Shown piece by piece: positions 26,484 through 34,350 of a DNA stretch of 64,000 bases (position 1 is its first letter; every line of letters begins with the position of its first letter). Source of the DNA: DSWT01 sp035420085. GTDB lineage: Bacteria > Chloroflexota > Anaerolineae > B4-G1 > SLSP01. A model generated the notes under the pieces. That model saw nothing but the letters and a program-made list of their open reading frames with translations. It searched no databases and had not been told where the DNA came from. The stretch covers positions 1 to 64,000 of the forward strand of contig DAOLUH010000003.1 in assembly GCA_035420085.1 (NCBI GenBank). Reading direction: 5' to 3'. A program made the translations under genes and the position numbers.

Positions 26484-28235
26484 ATGAGCAAAATTGTAGG
26501 CATTGACTTAGGAACAACAAACTCCGGCGTTGCGATTGTGCGCAACGGCATCCCGGTGATGCTGCCCAATGGCGACGAGCGCATCACACCATCTGTGGTC
26601 GGCTATGCCCCAAGCGGCCAATGGCTGGTCGGCACGCCGGCCCGCAACCAGTACGTGTTCGATCCCGATAACACCGTGCGCTCGATCAAACGCTCGATGG
26701 GCACCGCGATGCGCGTCACGATGGGCGGACGGATGTTCAGCCCGCAGGAGGTCTCGGCTTTCATCCTGCGCGAAATGAAGCGCATCGCCGAACAAAACCT
26801 GGGCGGCGCGGTCGCGGACGCCGTCATCACCGTGCCGGCCTACTTCTCCGACGCAGCGCGCCAGGCTACCCGCGACGCCGGCGAGATTGCCGGATTCAAC
26901 GTGCGCCGCATCATCAACGAGCCGACGGCGGCGGCGCTGGCTTACGGGCTGAACCTGGGGCAGGATCAACTGGCGTTGGTCTACGATCTGGGCGGCGGCA
27001 CGTTCGACGTGTCGCTGGTGGAATTGATGGACGGCATCGTGGAAGTGCGCGCCAGCCACGGCAACACACATTTGGGCGGCGACGACTTCGACGAGCGGTT
27101 GGCGCGGCTGGTGGCGGCGAAATTTGAGGAACAGCACGGCGTTAATTTGCGGGAAGATCGCCGGGCGTGGGCACGCTTGCAACGCGCCGCCGAAATGGCA
27201 AAAATCACGCTGTCGGATCACCCGTTCGCGTGGATCCGCGAAGAATACATCGCCGAAAAGCGCGGCATCCCGCTGCACCTGGAATATGAGGTCAGTCGTC
27301 ACGAGTTCGAGGAAGCCATCGCCGACTTGCTGCAACAAACCACCGAATCCATTGACCGCGTGCTGACCGACGCTGGCGTGAGCGCCGACGAACTAACGCA
27401 GGTGTTGATGGTCGGCGGCTCATCGCGGGTGCCGGCGGTATGGGAGCTGGTCGCCGATTACCTGGATACTGAGCCGCGTATGACGTTGAATCCCGAAGAA
27501 GTGGTGGCGCTGGGGGCCGGTGTGCAGGCTGCCATCATCGCCGGAGAACCCATTGACGCCATTCTAGTGGATGTGACGCCCTACTCGCTCGGCATCGCCG
27601 TGGCCGAACCCCGCCTGGGGCACATCATTCCCGACCGCTACAAGGTGCTCATCCACCGCAATACCACCATCCCTGTCACCAAAGAGGATGTGTTTATGAC
27701 GCTTTTCCCCGAGCAAGACACGATCGAAATTAAGGTCTATCAGGGCGAACAACCAGTGGCATCGCAGAACACACTGTTAGGGAATTTCCTGGTTACCGAC
27801 CTAGAGCCGGAACATCCAGGGGAGCTGGCGCAGGTGACGGTGAAGTTCGATATGGACGTGAACGGCATCCTCAAGGTGACAGCGCAGGATCGTAAGACGG
27901 GACGCCAGGAAAACATCACCGTGGAAGCCTCGCCCACGCGCTTGAGCGCCGCGCAGATCAGCGAGGCGCAGACGAACCTGGGCGATGCGTATCAAGCCGG
28001 GTCTGTCCACACGGTCGAGCCCATCGTCCCGCTGGAGGCCGACGCCACATTGATGGCGCGCGCGCACCGGCTGCTGGATAGTGGCACGCTCGCGCCCGAC
28101 AGCCGGGCGGTGTTAGCGCAAATGGTCATTGACATTAGCATGGCGCAGGCCGACCGCGACAAAAAGCGTCTGGATGCGCTCTCTGACGATCTGCTGGAAA
28201 TGCTGTTCGATCTGGAAAGCGACGCAGAGGAATGA
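26484..28235 (+). CDS. dnaK: Hsp70 chaperone
   Basis: 583 residues. The nucleotide-binding domain has GIDLGTTNSGVAIV at the start, IINEPTAAALAYGL, YDLGGGTFDVSLVEL and VLMVGGSSRVPAV. The substrate-binding domain begins near residue 365. The protein is shorter than standard DnaK (about 610-640) because the helical lid is reduced. It follows grpE after 106 bases that contain degenerate 'gattcgctgattcg' spacer words. Given its own TPR and J-like partners it is probably a second, specialised Hsp70 in addition to a housekeeping one elsewhere. Confidence 0.92.
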   Translation: MSKIVGIDLGTTNSGVAIVRNGIPVMLPNGDERITPSVVGYAPSGQWLVGTPARNQYVFDPDNTVRSIKRSMGTAMRVTMGGRMFSPQEVSAFILREMKRIAEQNLGGAVADAVITVPAYFSDAARQATRDAGEIAGFNVRRIINEPTAAALAYGLNLGQDQLALVYDLGGGTFDVSLVELMDGIVEVRASHGNTHLGGDDFDERLARLVAAKFEEQHGVNLREDRRAWARLQRAAEMAKITLSDHPFAWIREEYIAEKRGIPLHLEYEVSRHEFEEAIADLLQQTTESIDRVLTDAGVSADELTQVLMVGGSSRVPAVWELVADYLDTEPRMTLNPEEVVALGAGVQAAIIAGEPIDAILVDVTPYSLGIAVAEPRLGHIIPDRYKVLIHRNTTIPVTKEDVFMTLFPEQDTIEIKVYQGEQPVASQNTLLGNFLVTDLEPEHPGELAQVTVKFDMDVNGILKVTAQDRKTGRQENITVEASPTRLSAAQISEAQTNLGDAYQAGSVHTVEPIVPLEADATLMARAHRLLDSGTLAPDSRAVLAQMVIDISMAQADRDKKRLDALSDDLLEMLFDLESDAEE

Positions 28236-28242
28236 ATGTGCG

Positions 28243-28271
28243 CTCTGCGCCCCCGAGACGGGGGCGCAGAG
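28243..28271. terminator. Perfect hairpin after dnaK
   Basis: A 13-bp perfect stem CTCTGCGCCCCCG / CGGGGGCGCAGAG with loop AGA begins seven bases after the stop. It has no T run, so termination efficiency is uncertain. The core (CCCCCGAGACGGGGG) reappears inside the adjacent 62-bp repeats. Confidence 0.55.
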
Positions 28272-28280
28272 CAGCCATAT

Positions 28281-28640
28281 GAGGCAGAATGTTGTTCACT
28301 GCCCTCGAGACAGGGGCAGGCGAGCGTGAGCTATATGACTTTGCGGCAGAATGTTGTTCACTGCCCTCGAGACAGGGGCAGGCGAGCGTGAGCTATATGN
28401 NNNNNNNNNNNNNNNNNNNNNNNNNNNNNNNNNNNNNNNNNNNNNNNNNNNNNNNNNNNNNNNNNNNNNNNNNNNNNNNNNNNNNNNNNNNNNNNNNNNG
28501 GGGGCAGGCGAGCGTGAGCTATATGACTTTGCGGCAGAATGTTGCTCACTGCCCTCGAGACGGGGGCAGGCGAGCGTGAGCTATATGACTTTGCGGCAGA
28601 ATGTTGCTCACTGCCCCCGTCTCGGGGGCAGGCAAGCGTG
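28281..28640. repeat. 62-bp tandem repeat array, interrupted by an assembly gap
   Basis: Units starting at the 'atgttgttcact'/'atgttgctcact' word lie at 28289, 28351, 28539 and 28601, a 62-bp period. Each holds a GC hairpin (for example CTGCCCCCG TCT CGGGGGCAG at 28611-28631) and the word 'gagcgtgagctatatgactttgcgg'-like start region. The true copy number is hidden by the 100-N gap. The last, decayed copy supplies the start codon region of the gene at 28645. Confidence 0.9.
28400..28499. other. Assembly gap (100 Ns)
   Basis: Exactly 100 Ns inside the 62-bp repeat array, the usual placeholder for a gap of unknown size. It is probably a collapsed repeat. Confidence 1.
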
Positions 28641-28644
28641 AAAT

Positions 28645-29055
28645 ATGACTTTCTTCCCCCTGACACAGCTTCAACCCAGCCAACTGTACATCAGTGAGGC
28701 GAAGCTGGCGCACGTGCTGGCGCACTGGCCACCGCGCCTCGAAATGCTGGAACCGGTTCCCATCAAATCACTGCACGGGCGCGTGATCTACACCGACGGG
28801 CACACGCGCGCGTTCGCGGCGTACCGGCAAGGGTTCACGGAGATTCCGGTGGTATGGGACGAGGATGAACTGGACTGGGAGGCCTATCAGATTTGCGTGG
28901 ACTGGTGCCTGGCGGAGGGCATCCGCACGATCGCGGATTTGGCAGGCCGCGTCATCACGCCGGAGCAGTATGAGACGTTGTGGCACGACCGCTGCCGGGT
29001 TATGCAGGAGACGTTGGCGCAGACAAAATGCTCTCAGAGCAAGGGGATTTCATAA
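28645..29055 (+). CDS. ParB/sulfiredoxin-fold-like protein
   Basis: 136 residues. The segment 'LHGRVIYTDGHTRAFAAYRQGFTEIPVVW' matches the style of ParB N-terminal domains (a GHxRxxA motif with a following 'IPV'). There is no helix-turn-helix extension, so it is not a full partition protein. There is no convincing ribosome site; the start region is part of a decayed 62-bp repeat. The last 22 bases overlap the 3' end of the convergent glycosyltransferase. Confidence 0.6.
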   Translation: MTFFPLTQLQPSQLYISEAKLAHVLAHWPPRLEMLEPVPIKSLHGRVIYTDGHTRAFAAYRQGFTEIPVVWDEDELDWEAYQICVDWCLAEGIRTIADLAGRVITPEQYETLWHDRCRVMQETLAQTKCSQSKGIS

Positions 29056-30119
29056 GGCGGAGCCATTAATTGCATCAGATATGCGGCATCCACACGCCGC
29101 ATTGCCTGAATAGCGCGCCGTTTCGCCCACATTTTCGGAATGCCCCCCACCCCGGCTGCGATGCCGCGCAACGTCGCCCGCGCCGCCGCGCCGCGCCACA
29201 GTCGCAGCGCCTCCCACGCCAGTTTGAGCTGCGCGCCGAGCACCGAGCGCCAATGGATGCGCCACAAATCGCCGGGATAATTCTTCAGCAACGTGTAGAT
29301 GCGGTTACGCCCATCATGAAATGAAGCAACAACGCCCCCACCCGAAGCCTTGAGTTTGTGGTAGACGACGGCGCGCGGCACGTAGAGACAACGCCAGCCC
29401 GCCAGTTGCGCCCGCCACGCCAGGTCTACATCCTCAAAAGAGAAGAAGAAATCATCGTCCAGCAGGCCGATCTCGTCAAGCATCGTGCGGCGGTAGGCCG
29501 CGCTGCCGCCGCACGCACTGAAGACGTAGGCGGCGTGGTCGTACTGGCCTTCATCCTTTTCCCAGACGCCGCGATTGTGCGCCAGCCCGTCCGGCGTGAC
29601 GTAGTCGCCCGCGGTGTGAAAAGTGTCGCGCTGATCGAAGAGCAACATCTTCGACGCAACCAGTCCCACCGCCGGGTAACGCGCAAAAGCATCCGCGATC
29701 TCGGCCAGCCAGTGGGGATCCACTTCGGTGTCGTTGTTAAGCAAAACCTGAATTTCGCCGCGCGCAGCGTGAAATCCAGCATTGCACGCACCCGTGAAGC
29801 CTCGATTCTCGCCGAGCGCCAGCACCCGCACAGCAGGATAACGTTTCAAGACTTTGAAGGAATCATCCTGCGAGCCATTATCCGCCACGATGACCTCAAC
29901 CTCAGGATAGGTTTGGCGCTGCAAACTGTCCAGGCACACCGGCAGATGATGAGCGCCATTCCAGTTGGGGATGATGACGGAAATGAACGAGTGGGCGAAT
30001 GAAGAATCAGCGAATGAAGAATGAGCGAATGAGCGAATGGGCGAATCAGCGAATTCCGCCGATTCTTTGATTCGCTGATTCGCTGATTCTTTGATTCTTT
30101 GATTCGCTGGTTCGCTCAC
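29034..30119 (-). CDS. Family 2 glycosyltransferase
   Basis: 361 residues from a GTG that overlaps the rmlD-like stop (GTGA). The GT-A fold is clear: SVIIPNWNGAHHLPVCLDSL, the NDTEVDP form of the DxD metal site, and SFEDVDLAWRAQLAGW. It resembles rhamnosyltransferases of the WbbL type, in line with its neighbour. The first ~33 residues (NQRIKESANQRIKESAE) are encoded by a low-complexity spacer repeat and do not belong to the fold; a longer frame from 30167 is less likely. C-terminal hydrophobic patches may hold it at the membrane. Confidence 0.88.
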   Translation of the reverse strand: MSEPANQRIKESANQRIKESAEFADSPIRSFAHSSFADSSFAHSFISVIIPNWNGAHHLPVCLDSLQRQTYPEVEVIVADNGSQDDSFKVLKRYPAVRVLALGENRGFTGACNAGFHAARGEIQVLLNNDTEVDPHWLAEIADAFARYPAVGLVASKMLLFDQRDTFHTAGDYVTPDGLAHNRGVWEKDEGQYDHAAYVFSACGGSAAYRRTMLDEIGLLDDDFFFSFEDVDLAWRAQLAGWRCLYVPRAVVYHKLKASGGGVVASFHDGRNRIYTLLKNYPGDLWRIHWRSVLGAQLKLAWEALRLWRGAAARATLRGIAAGVGGIPKMWAKRRAIQAMRRVDAAYLMQLMAPPYEIPLL

Positions 30120-30961
30120 TGTGCATACCCCGTCTCTTGCAAGAATTCGGCGAGGGCTGCTTGCCACGGGCGCAGACGGATGCCGAGAGCGGCAGCGGCA
30201 TTGTTCGCCAGGGGCGCGTAGAGGGGCGGGGTACTGGCGCGTTGGAAGTCCGCCGAAGTGATAGGCGCGAGAGGGATATGCGCGCGCCCGCTCAGCCGCA
30301 GGATTTCCTGGGCAAATTCGTAACGGGAAGCGCTGCCCTCATTAACCAGGTGATAGATGCCATAAGCGTGCGTTTCGAGCAGAGCAACGAGCGCACGCGC
30401 CATATCCACCACGTAGGTAGGGCTGCCTATCTCATCGGTGACAACGTTGAGGCTGCCGCGCTCGTCCGCCAGCTCGATGATGCGGTGCGGAAAATTGCGC
30501 CCGCCCGCCGCGTAGAGCCACGCCGTCCGCACGATGTAGAAGCGCCGGAGCAGGTGCTGCGTGTACCATTCGCCCGCCAGCTTGGAGCGACCGTAAGCGT
30601 TGATAGGATGGGTCGCGGCCCATTCATGGTACGGTTCAGCAGCGCGGCCATCAAAAACCTCGTTGGTGCTCACGTAGAGCATCTCCGCGGCAACCTCGGC
30701 GGCAGCGAGCGCCACATTCTGCGTCCCCATACCGTTGGCGCGATAAGCCAGCGCCGGGTCGCGGGCGCAGCCATCCACGTTCGTCAATGCCGCCGCGTGC
30801 AAGATAAGGTCCGGGCGGAAGTCCCGCGCCAGCACGAGCAACGCCGCGCGGTCGGTGATGTCGTGTTCGGGCAGATCAATGCCCAAAATGTCGTGCGCGC
30901 TCAGCAAAGGCAGCAGCGTCCGTCCAAGCTGGCCTTTGTGCCCGGTCAGGAGAATTCTCAT
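30116..30961 (-). CDS. rmlD: dTDP-4-dehydrorhamnose reductase family protein
   Basis: 281 residues. The Rossmann start is MRILLTGHKGQLGR, the catalytic YxxxK is in YGRSKLAGE, and 'STNEVFDG' is the usual STDYVFDG variant. 'DEIGSPTYVVDMA' completes the family signature. RmlD makes dTDP-L-rhamnose with NADPH. No other rml genes lie in the window, so the assignment to dTDP-rhamnose is by family only. First gene of a pair with the glycosyltransferase. Confidence 0.85.
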   Translation of the reverse strand: MRILLTGHKGQLGRTLLPLLSAHDILGIDLPEHDITDRAALLVLARDFRPDLILHAAALTNVDGCARDPALAYRANGMGTQNVALAAAEVAAEMLYVSTNEVFDGRAAEPYHEWAATHPINAYGRSKLAGEWYTQHLLRRFYIVRTAWLYAAGGRNFPHRIIELADERGSLNVVTDEIGSPTYVVDMARALVALLETHAYGIYHLVNEGSASRYEFAQEILRLSGRAHIPLAPITSADFQRASTPPLYAPLANNAAAALGIRLRPWQAALAEFLQETGYAQ

Positions 30962-30980
30962 CGGCGCCTCCGTTATTTAC

Positions 30981-31008
30981 TGGACATAAAATTCAAAAAG
31001 ATTATACT
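30981..31008 (+). promoter_or_regulatory. Promoter of the DUF362 gene
   Basis: TGGACA (30981-30986), a 16-bp spacer and TATACT (31003-31008), about 85 bases before the start codon. The leader includes low-complexity 'gactttgg' words. Confidence 0.55.
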
Positions 31009-31092
31009 CTGGACACGTGAAAGTGTCTATTGGACCTCTTCAAGACTTTGGGCTTGAGGACTTTAGACTTTCGACTTTGGAAGGAGAGAATT

Positions 31093-32331
31093 ATGGCCCA
31101 CAAATCATTCCCCGGTCGTGGAAAAGTCGCTATTGTCCGCACAACGCCGGAGACGGTGCTGGACGATTACGCCCGGTTGATGGAGCTGGCGAATTACCGC
31201 GCAGTCCTGCCCGCTGACCATAAAACGCTGCTCAAAATCAACATTTCGTGGCAGACGTGGTATCCGGCATGTTCCACCGCCCCCTGGCAACTGGAAGGCG
31301 TCATCCGCAAGCTCCAGGCCGACGGCTACACCGACCTACTCGGCGTCCACAACGATACGGTCGTCGTGGATACTTCCGACGGCGAGGCCAACAACAAGCA
31401 GCGCTACGTCACCGACAAGTACGGCGTCCCCTGCGCCTACATCTACAAACCAGAAGTGCCCTGGGTGCGCTACGAACCCAAGCAGCCCTTTCTCGTGCTC
31501 GGCGATGTCTATCCAGAAGGCGTCTACATCCCCGAAATCCTCATCGGCAACAACATCATCCACCTGCCCACAGTAAAAACGCACGTCTTTACGACCATCA
31601 CGGGCGCGATGAAGAATGCGTTCGGCGGGCTGCTCGGTCGCAAGCGCCACTGGACGCACAGCGTCATTCACGAGACGCTGGTGGACCTGCTCACGATCCA
31701 GCAGGACATCCACCCCGGCCTCTTCGCGGTGATGGACGGCACGTTTGCCGGCGATGGCCCCGGTCCGCGCGCGATGCACTGGCACGAGAAGAATGTGCTG
31801 CTCGCTTCATCTGACCAGGTCGCCATTGACGCGGCGTCGGCGCTGCTCCAGGGCTTCGATCCGATGACGCTGCCGTTTATCCGCATCGCGCACGAATTGG
31901 GACTGGGCGTAGGCAATCCCGATGACATCGAGTTCGTCGGCGATTTGGACGTCTGCACGGAACGCTGGTGTTTTCAAACCGATGACACCTTCGCCAGCCG
32001 AGGGCAGAAGATGATTTACCAGGGGATGCTGAAACCGTTCGAGGCGCTGCTGCTGCGCGGGCCAATTGTGCCGTGGTCGTACTTCGCCAGCAATTTCTAT
32101 CACAACGTCTACTGGTATCCAGTGGTAGGGCGCAAGCGGGTGGAGGCGGCGCTCAAGACGCCGTGGGGTCAACTCTTCAGCCAATACGGGGCCGAGGCAG
32201 GGTTGGAAGGCGCCGTGCTGCCGAGTGTAGAGAAGAAAACCGTTTTGCAGGGCGCGGCGATTCTCAGCGGCGGCCTTGTCGCACTAGGCGGCCTTGCCGC
32301 ACTGTTGAATGGCCTGCGGCGTAAAGGATAG
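31093..32331 (+). CDS. DUF362-domain protein
   Basis: 412 residues from the ATG after AAGGAG at 31081; a 21-codon upstream extension is spacer sequence. The order of 'LLKINISW', 'NIIHLPTVKTHVFTTITGAMKNAFGGLLG' and 'ASSDQVAIDAASA' is typical of DUF362. No cysteine-rich ferredoxin part is seen, so it is the short version. A glycine/alanine hydrophobic helix ends the protein (residues about 388-408), possibly a tail anchor. Function in the family is poorly known. Confidence 0.85.
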   Translation: MAHKSFPGRGKVAIVRTTPETVLDDYARLMELANYRAVLPADHKTLLKINISWQTWYPACSTAPWQLEGVIRKLQADGYTDLLGVHNDTVVVDTSDGEANNKQRYVTDKYGVPCAYIYKPEVPWVRYEPKQPFLVLGDVYPEGVYIPEILIGNNIIHLPTVKTHVFTTITGAMKNAFGGLLGRKRHWTHSVIHETLVDLLTIQQDIHPGLFAVMDGTFAGDGPGPRAMHWHEKNVLLASSDQVAIDAASALLQGFDPMTLPFIRIAHELGLGVGNPDDIEFVGDLDVCTERWCFQTDDTFASRGQKMIYQGMLKPFEALLLRGPIVPWSYFASNFYHNVYWYPVVGRKRVEAALKTPWGQLFSQYGAEAGLEGAVLPSVEKKTVLQGAAILSGGLVALGGLAALLNGLRRKG

Positions 32332-32472
32332 GCAGGAGGCAAGAAGCAAGAGGCAGGAAGTAAGAGGTTTTCTATATCCTGCATCTTGCTTCCTGCATCT
32401 TTTGGACCAGCGCACTTTCTGCTCAACGGACGAAACGACTAACGACTGACAATTCGACAAGGAGGAACGACG

Positions 32473-33495
32473 ATGCTCGATGTGCTCTTGATCCTGTTCC
32501 TAAGTCTGGGACCGATGCTCATTTACGCGGTTGTCTTGTGGTGGTTCGACCGGTATGAAAAAGAGCCGCTGGCATTGTTGATTGCCGCGTTCCTCTGGGG
32601 CGCAGTCCCTTCGATCATTCTGGCCTTGATCTTTGAAATCATTCTGGATATCCCTGTCGTCGCCATCAGCCCTAACCAACTGACTTATGATCTGCTCGGC
32701 GCTTCGGTCGTCGCGCCGGTGGTGGAAGAGGGCGTCAAGGCGCTTGCGCTGTTGACGCTGCTGATCTTCTTGCGCCGCGAGATAGACAGCCCGATGGATG
32801 GCCTCATTTACGGCGGTATTGTGGGATTCGGCTTCGCGGCTGTCGAGAACATCTTTTACCTGTTCAGCGCATACGCCGAAGAAGGACTCGGCGGTGTGCT
32901 AACGTTGGCCTTCTTGCGCGCCGTGCTCTTTGGCCTCAATCACGCAATGTACACCGGTTTCACCGGCCTGGGCATCGCTCTGGCGCTGGAAGTGCGCAAC
33001 AAGGCGCTCAAAACGCTCCTGGTGCTGGTGGGCTTTGGGATGGCGATCGTCACCCATGCCTTCCACAACACCTTCGCCACGTTTACAGGATACGCCGGCG
33101 GATTGATCACCCTGTTGATCGCGGTAGTCGGCGATTGGGGGAGCGTTCTGTTTATGCTCGCCATTGCGATCTGGTCGTTCTTCCTGGAACGCAAACGCAT
33201 CGTCGCCTACAGCCAGGAACTTGCCAAACTCCAGATCATTCCGCAGGCAGAAATTGATGTCCTGAAGTCCACGTTCCGGCGGCGCATCGCCCGCCTGACT
33301 ATCTTGCTCAAAGGTGACGTCAAAGGCTGGTGGAAAGTTCAGCGGTATCAACAAAAAGTAACCGAAGCTGCCTTTGCCTGGCACCGCATGAACCACGGCG
33401 ACCCCAAAGCGCAAAAGAACCTGATCAATCTGGAACAGCAATTTCAGGCGTTGCGTAAGGACCTGGCGTCCAGCGACCAGGTCGCTATCCAGTAG
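32473..33495 (+). CDS. PrsW-family intramembrane metalloprotease
   Basis: 340 residues, with about eight membrane segments. Motifs of the PrsW/CAAX-like superfamily are in order: VVEEGVKALALL (residue ~85), FAAVENIFYL, LNHAMYTGFTG and THAFHNTFA. These supply glutamates and histidines for the zinc site. A C-terminal soluble tail of about 100 residues follows. PrsW of Bacillus cleaves an anti-sigma factor; the substrate here is unknown. The ribosome site is GGAGG. Confidence 0.88.
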   Translation: MLDVLLILFLSLGPMLIYAVVLWWFDRYEKEPLALLIAAFLWGAVPSIILALIFEIILDIPVVAISPNQLTYDLLGASVVAPVVEEGVKALALLTLLIFLRREIDSPMDGLIYGGIVGFGFAAVENIFYLFSAYAEEGLGGVLTLAFLRAVLFGLNHAMYTGFTGLGIALALEVRNKALKTLLVLVGFGMAIVTHAFHNTFATFTGYAGGLITLLIAVVGDWGSVLFMLAIAIWSFFLERKRIVAYSQELAKLQIIPQAEIDVLKSTFRRRIARLTILLKGDVKGWWKVQRYQQKVTEAAFAWHRMNHGDPKAQKNLINLEQQFQALRKDLASSDQVAIQ

Positions 33496-33503
33496 GTGAC
33501 GTG

Positions 33504-34349
33504 ATGCTGGCGAAAATTGGCAGCGCCGCCGTCCTGGGGCTGGAAGCTTTGCCCATTGATGTTGAAGTTGATGTCCGGCGCGCCGGGCAGGCCGGCATCC
33601 TCACCCTCGTAGGGCTGCCAGACGCCGCCGTGCGCGAAAGCACTGAGCGCACGCGCGCTGCGATCCGCAACAGCGGGCTGACCTTTCCCGGCGACAAGCA
33701 CATCACCATCAACCTGGCCCCCGCCGACCTGCGCAAGGAAGGCCCGGCCTACGACCTGCCCATCGCCATCGGCATTTTGATGGCAAGCGGGCAACTACCA
33801 CCCGACGCGCTGGACAACGCCATCCTGATGGGTGAGCTGTCGCTCGATGGCACGTTGCGTCACGTGCGCGGTGTGCTGCCGGTGGCGGATATGGCGCGGC
33901 ACAGCGAGGTCGCCACGCTATATGTTCCCGCTCAAGACGCAGCAGAAGCGGCGTTGATCCCCGGCCTGCACGTCTACCCGGTTGCATCGCTGGCGAGCCT
34001 GGTCGCGCACCTGCAAGGCTTCGCGCCGATCACGCCCTATTCTCCGGCAGACCATTACGCCGAATTACCCTCACCGCCTGCGGTAGACTTCGCCGAAATC
34101 CAGGGACAGGAACATGCCAAACGCGCGCTCGAAGTGGCGGCGGCTGGAGGACATAATCTGCTGATGGTGGGGCCGCCCGGCGCGGGCAAGACGTTGATGG
34201 CGCGCGCGCTCCCCGGCATCCTGCCCCGGCTCTCACTGGAAGAGGCGCTTGAAGTGACGCGCATCTACAGCGTGGCGGATCAGCTCTCGGCGGACACGCC
34301 GCTCATCCAAATCCGGCCTTTCCGCGCCCCGCATCATACGATCAGGTAG
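33504..34349 (+). pseudogene. comM: 5' part of comM (YifB, Mg-chelatase-like), split by element
   Basis: About 281 residues of an AAA+ ComM/YifB-type helicase, normally about 500. The N-terminal Lon-like domain (GSAAVLGLEALPIDVEVDV) and Walker A GPPGAGKTLMARALPG are intact. The frame follows the family to RPFRAPHHTI, after which the usual SxxALVGGG is replaced by Arg-stop. The break coincides with the end of the serine recombinase gene. ComM promotes branch migration in natural transformation, so its loss could reduce recombination. The missing 3' part should lie beyond the right end of the element. Confidence 0.9.
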
Positions 34350-34350
34350 G
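34336..34350. other. Left attachment junction of the element in comM
   Basis: Between 'catacgatca' (comM codons for H-T-I-S) and 'ggtaggcgtggtcac' (element), protein homology to ComM ends within one codon. The recombinase stop codon (34342-34344) overlaps the junction. The exact crossover dinucleotide cannot be fixed without attR or an intact comM. Confidence 0.75.

Noticed and set aside
28281..28640. CRISPR array at the 62-bp repeats
   Set aside because: The whole unit repeats; there are no variable spacers.
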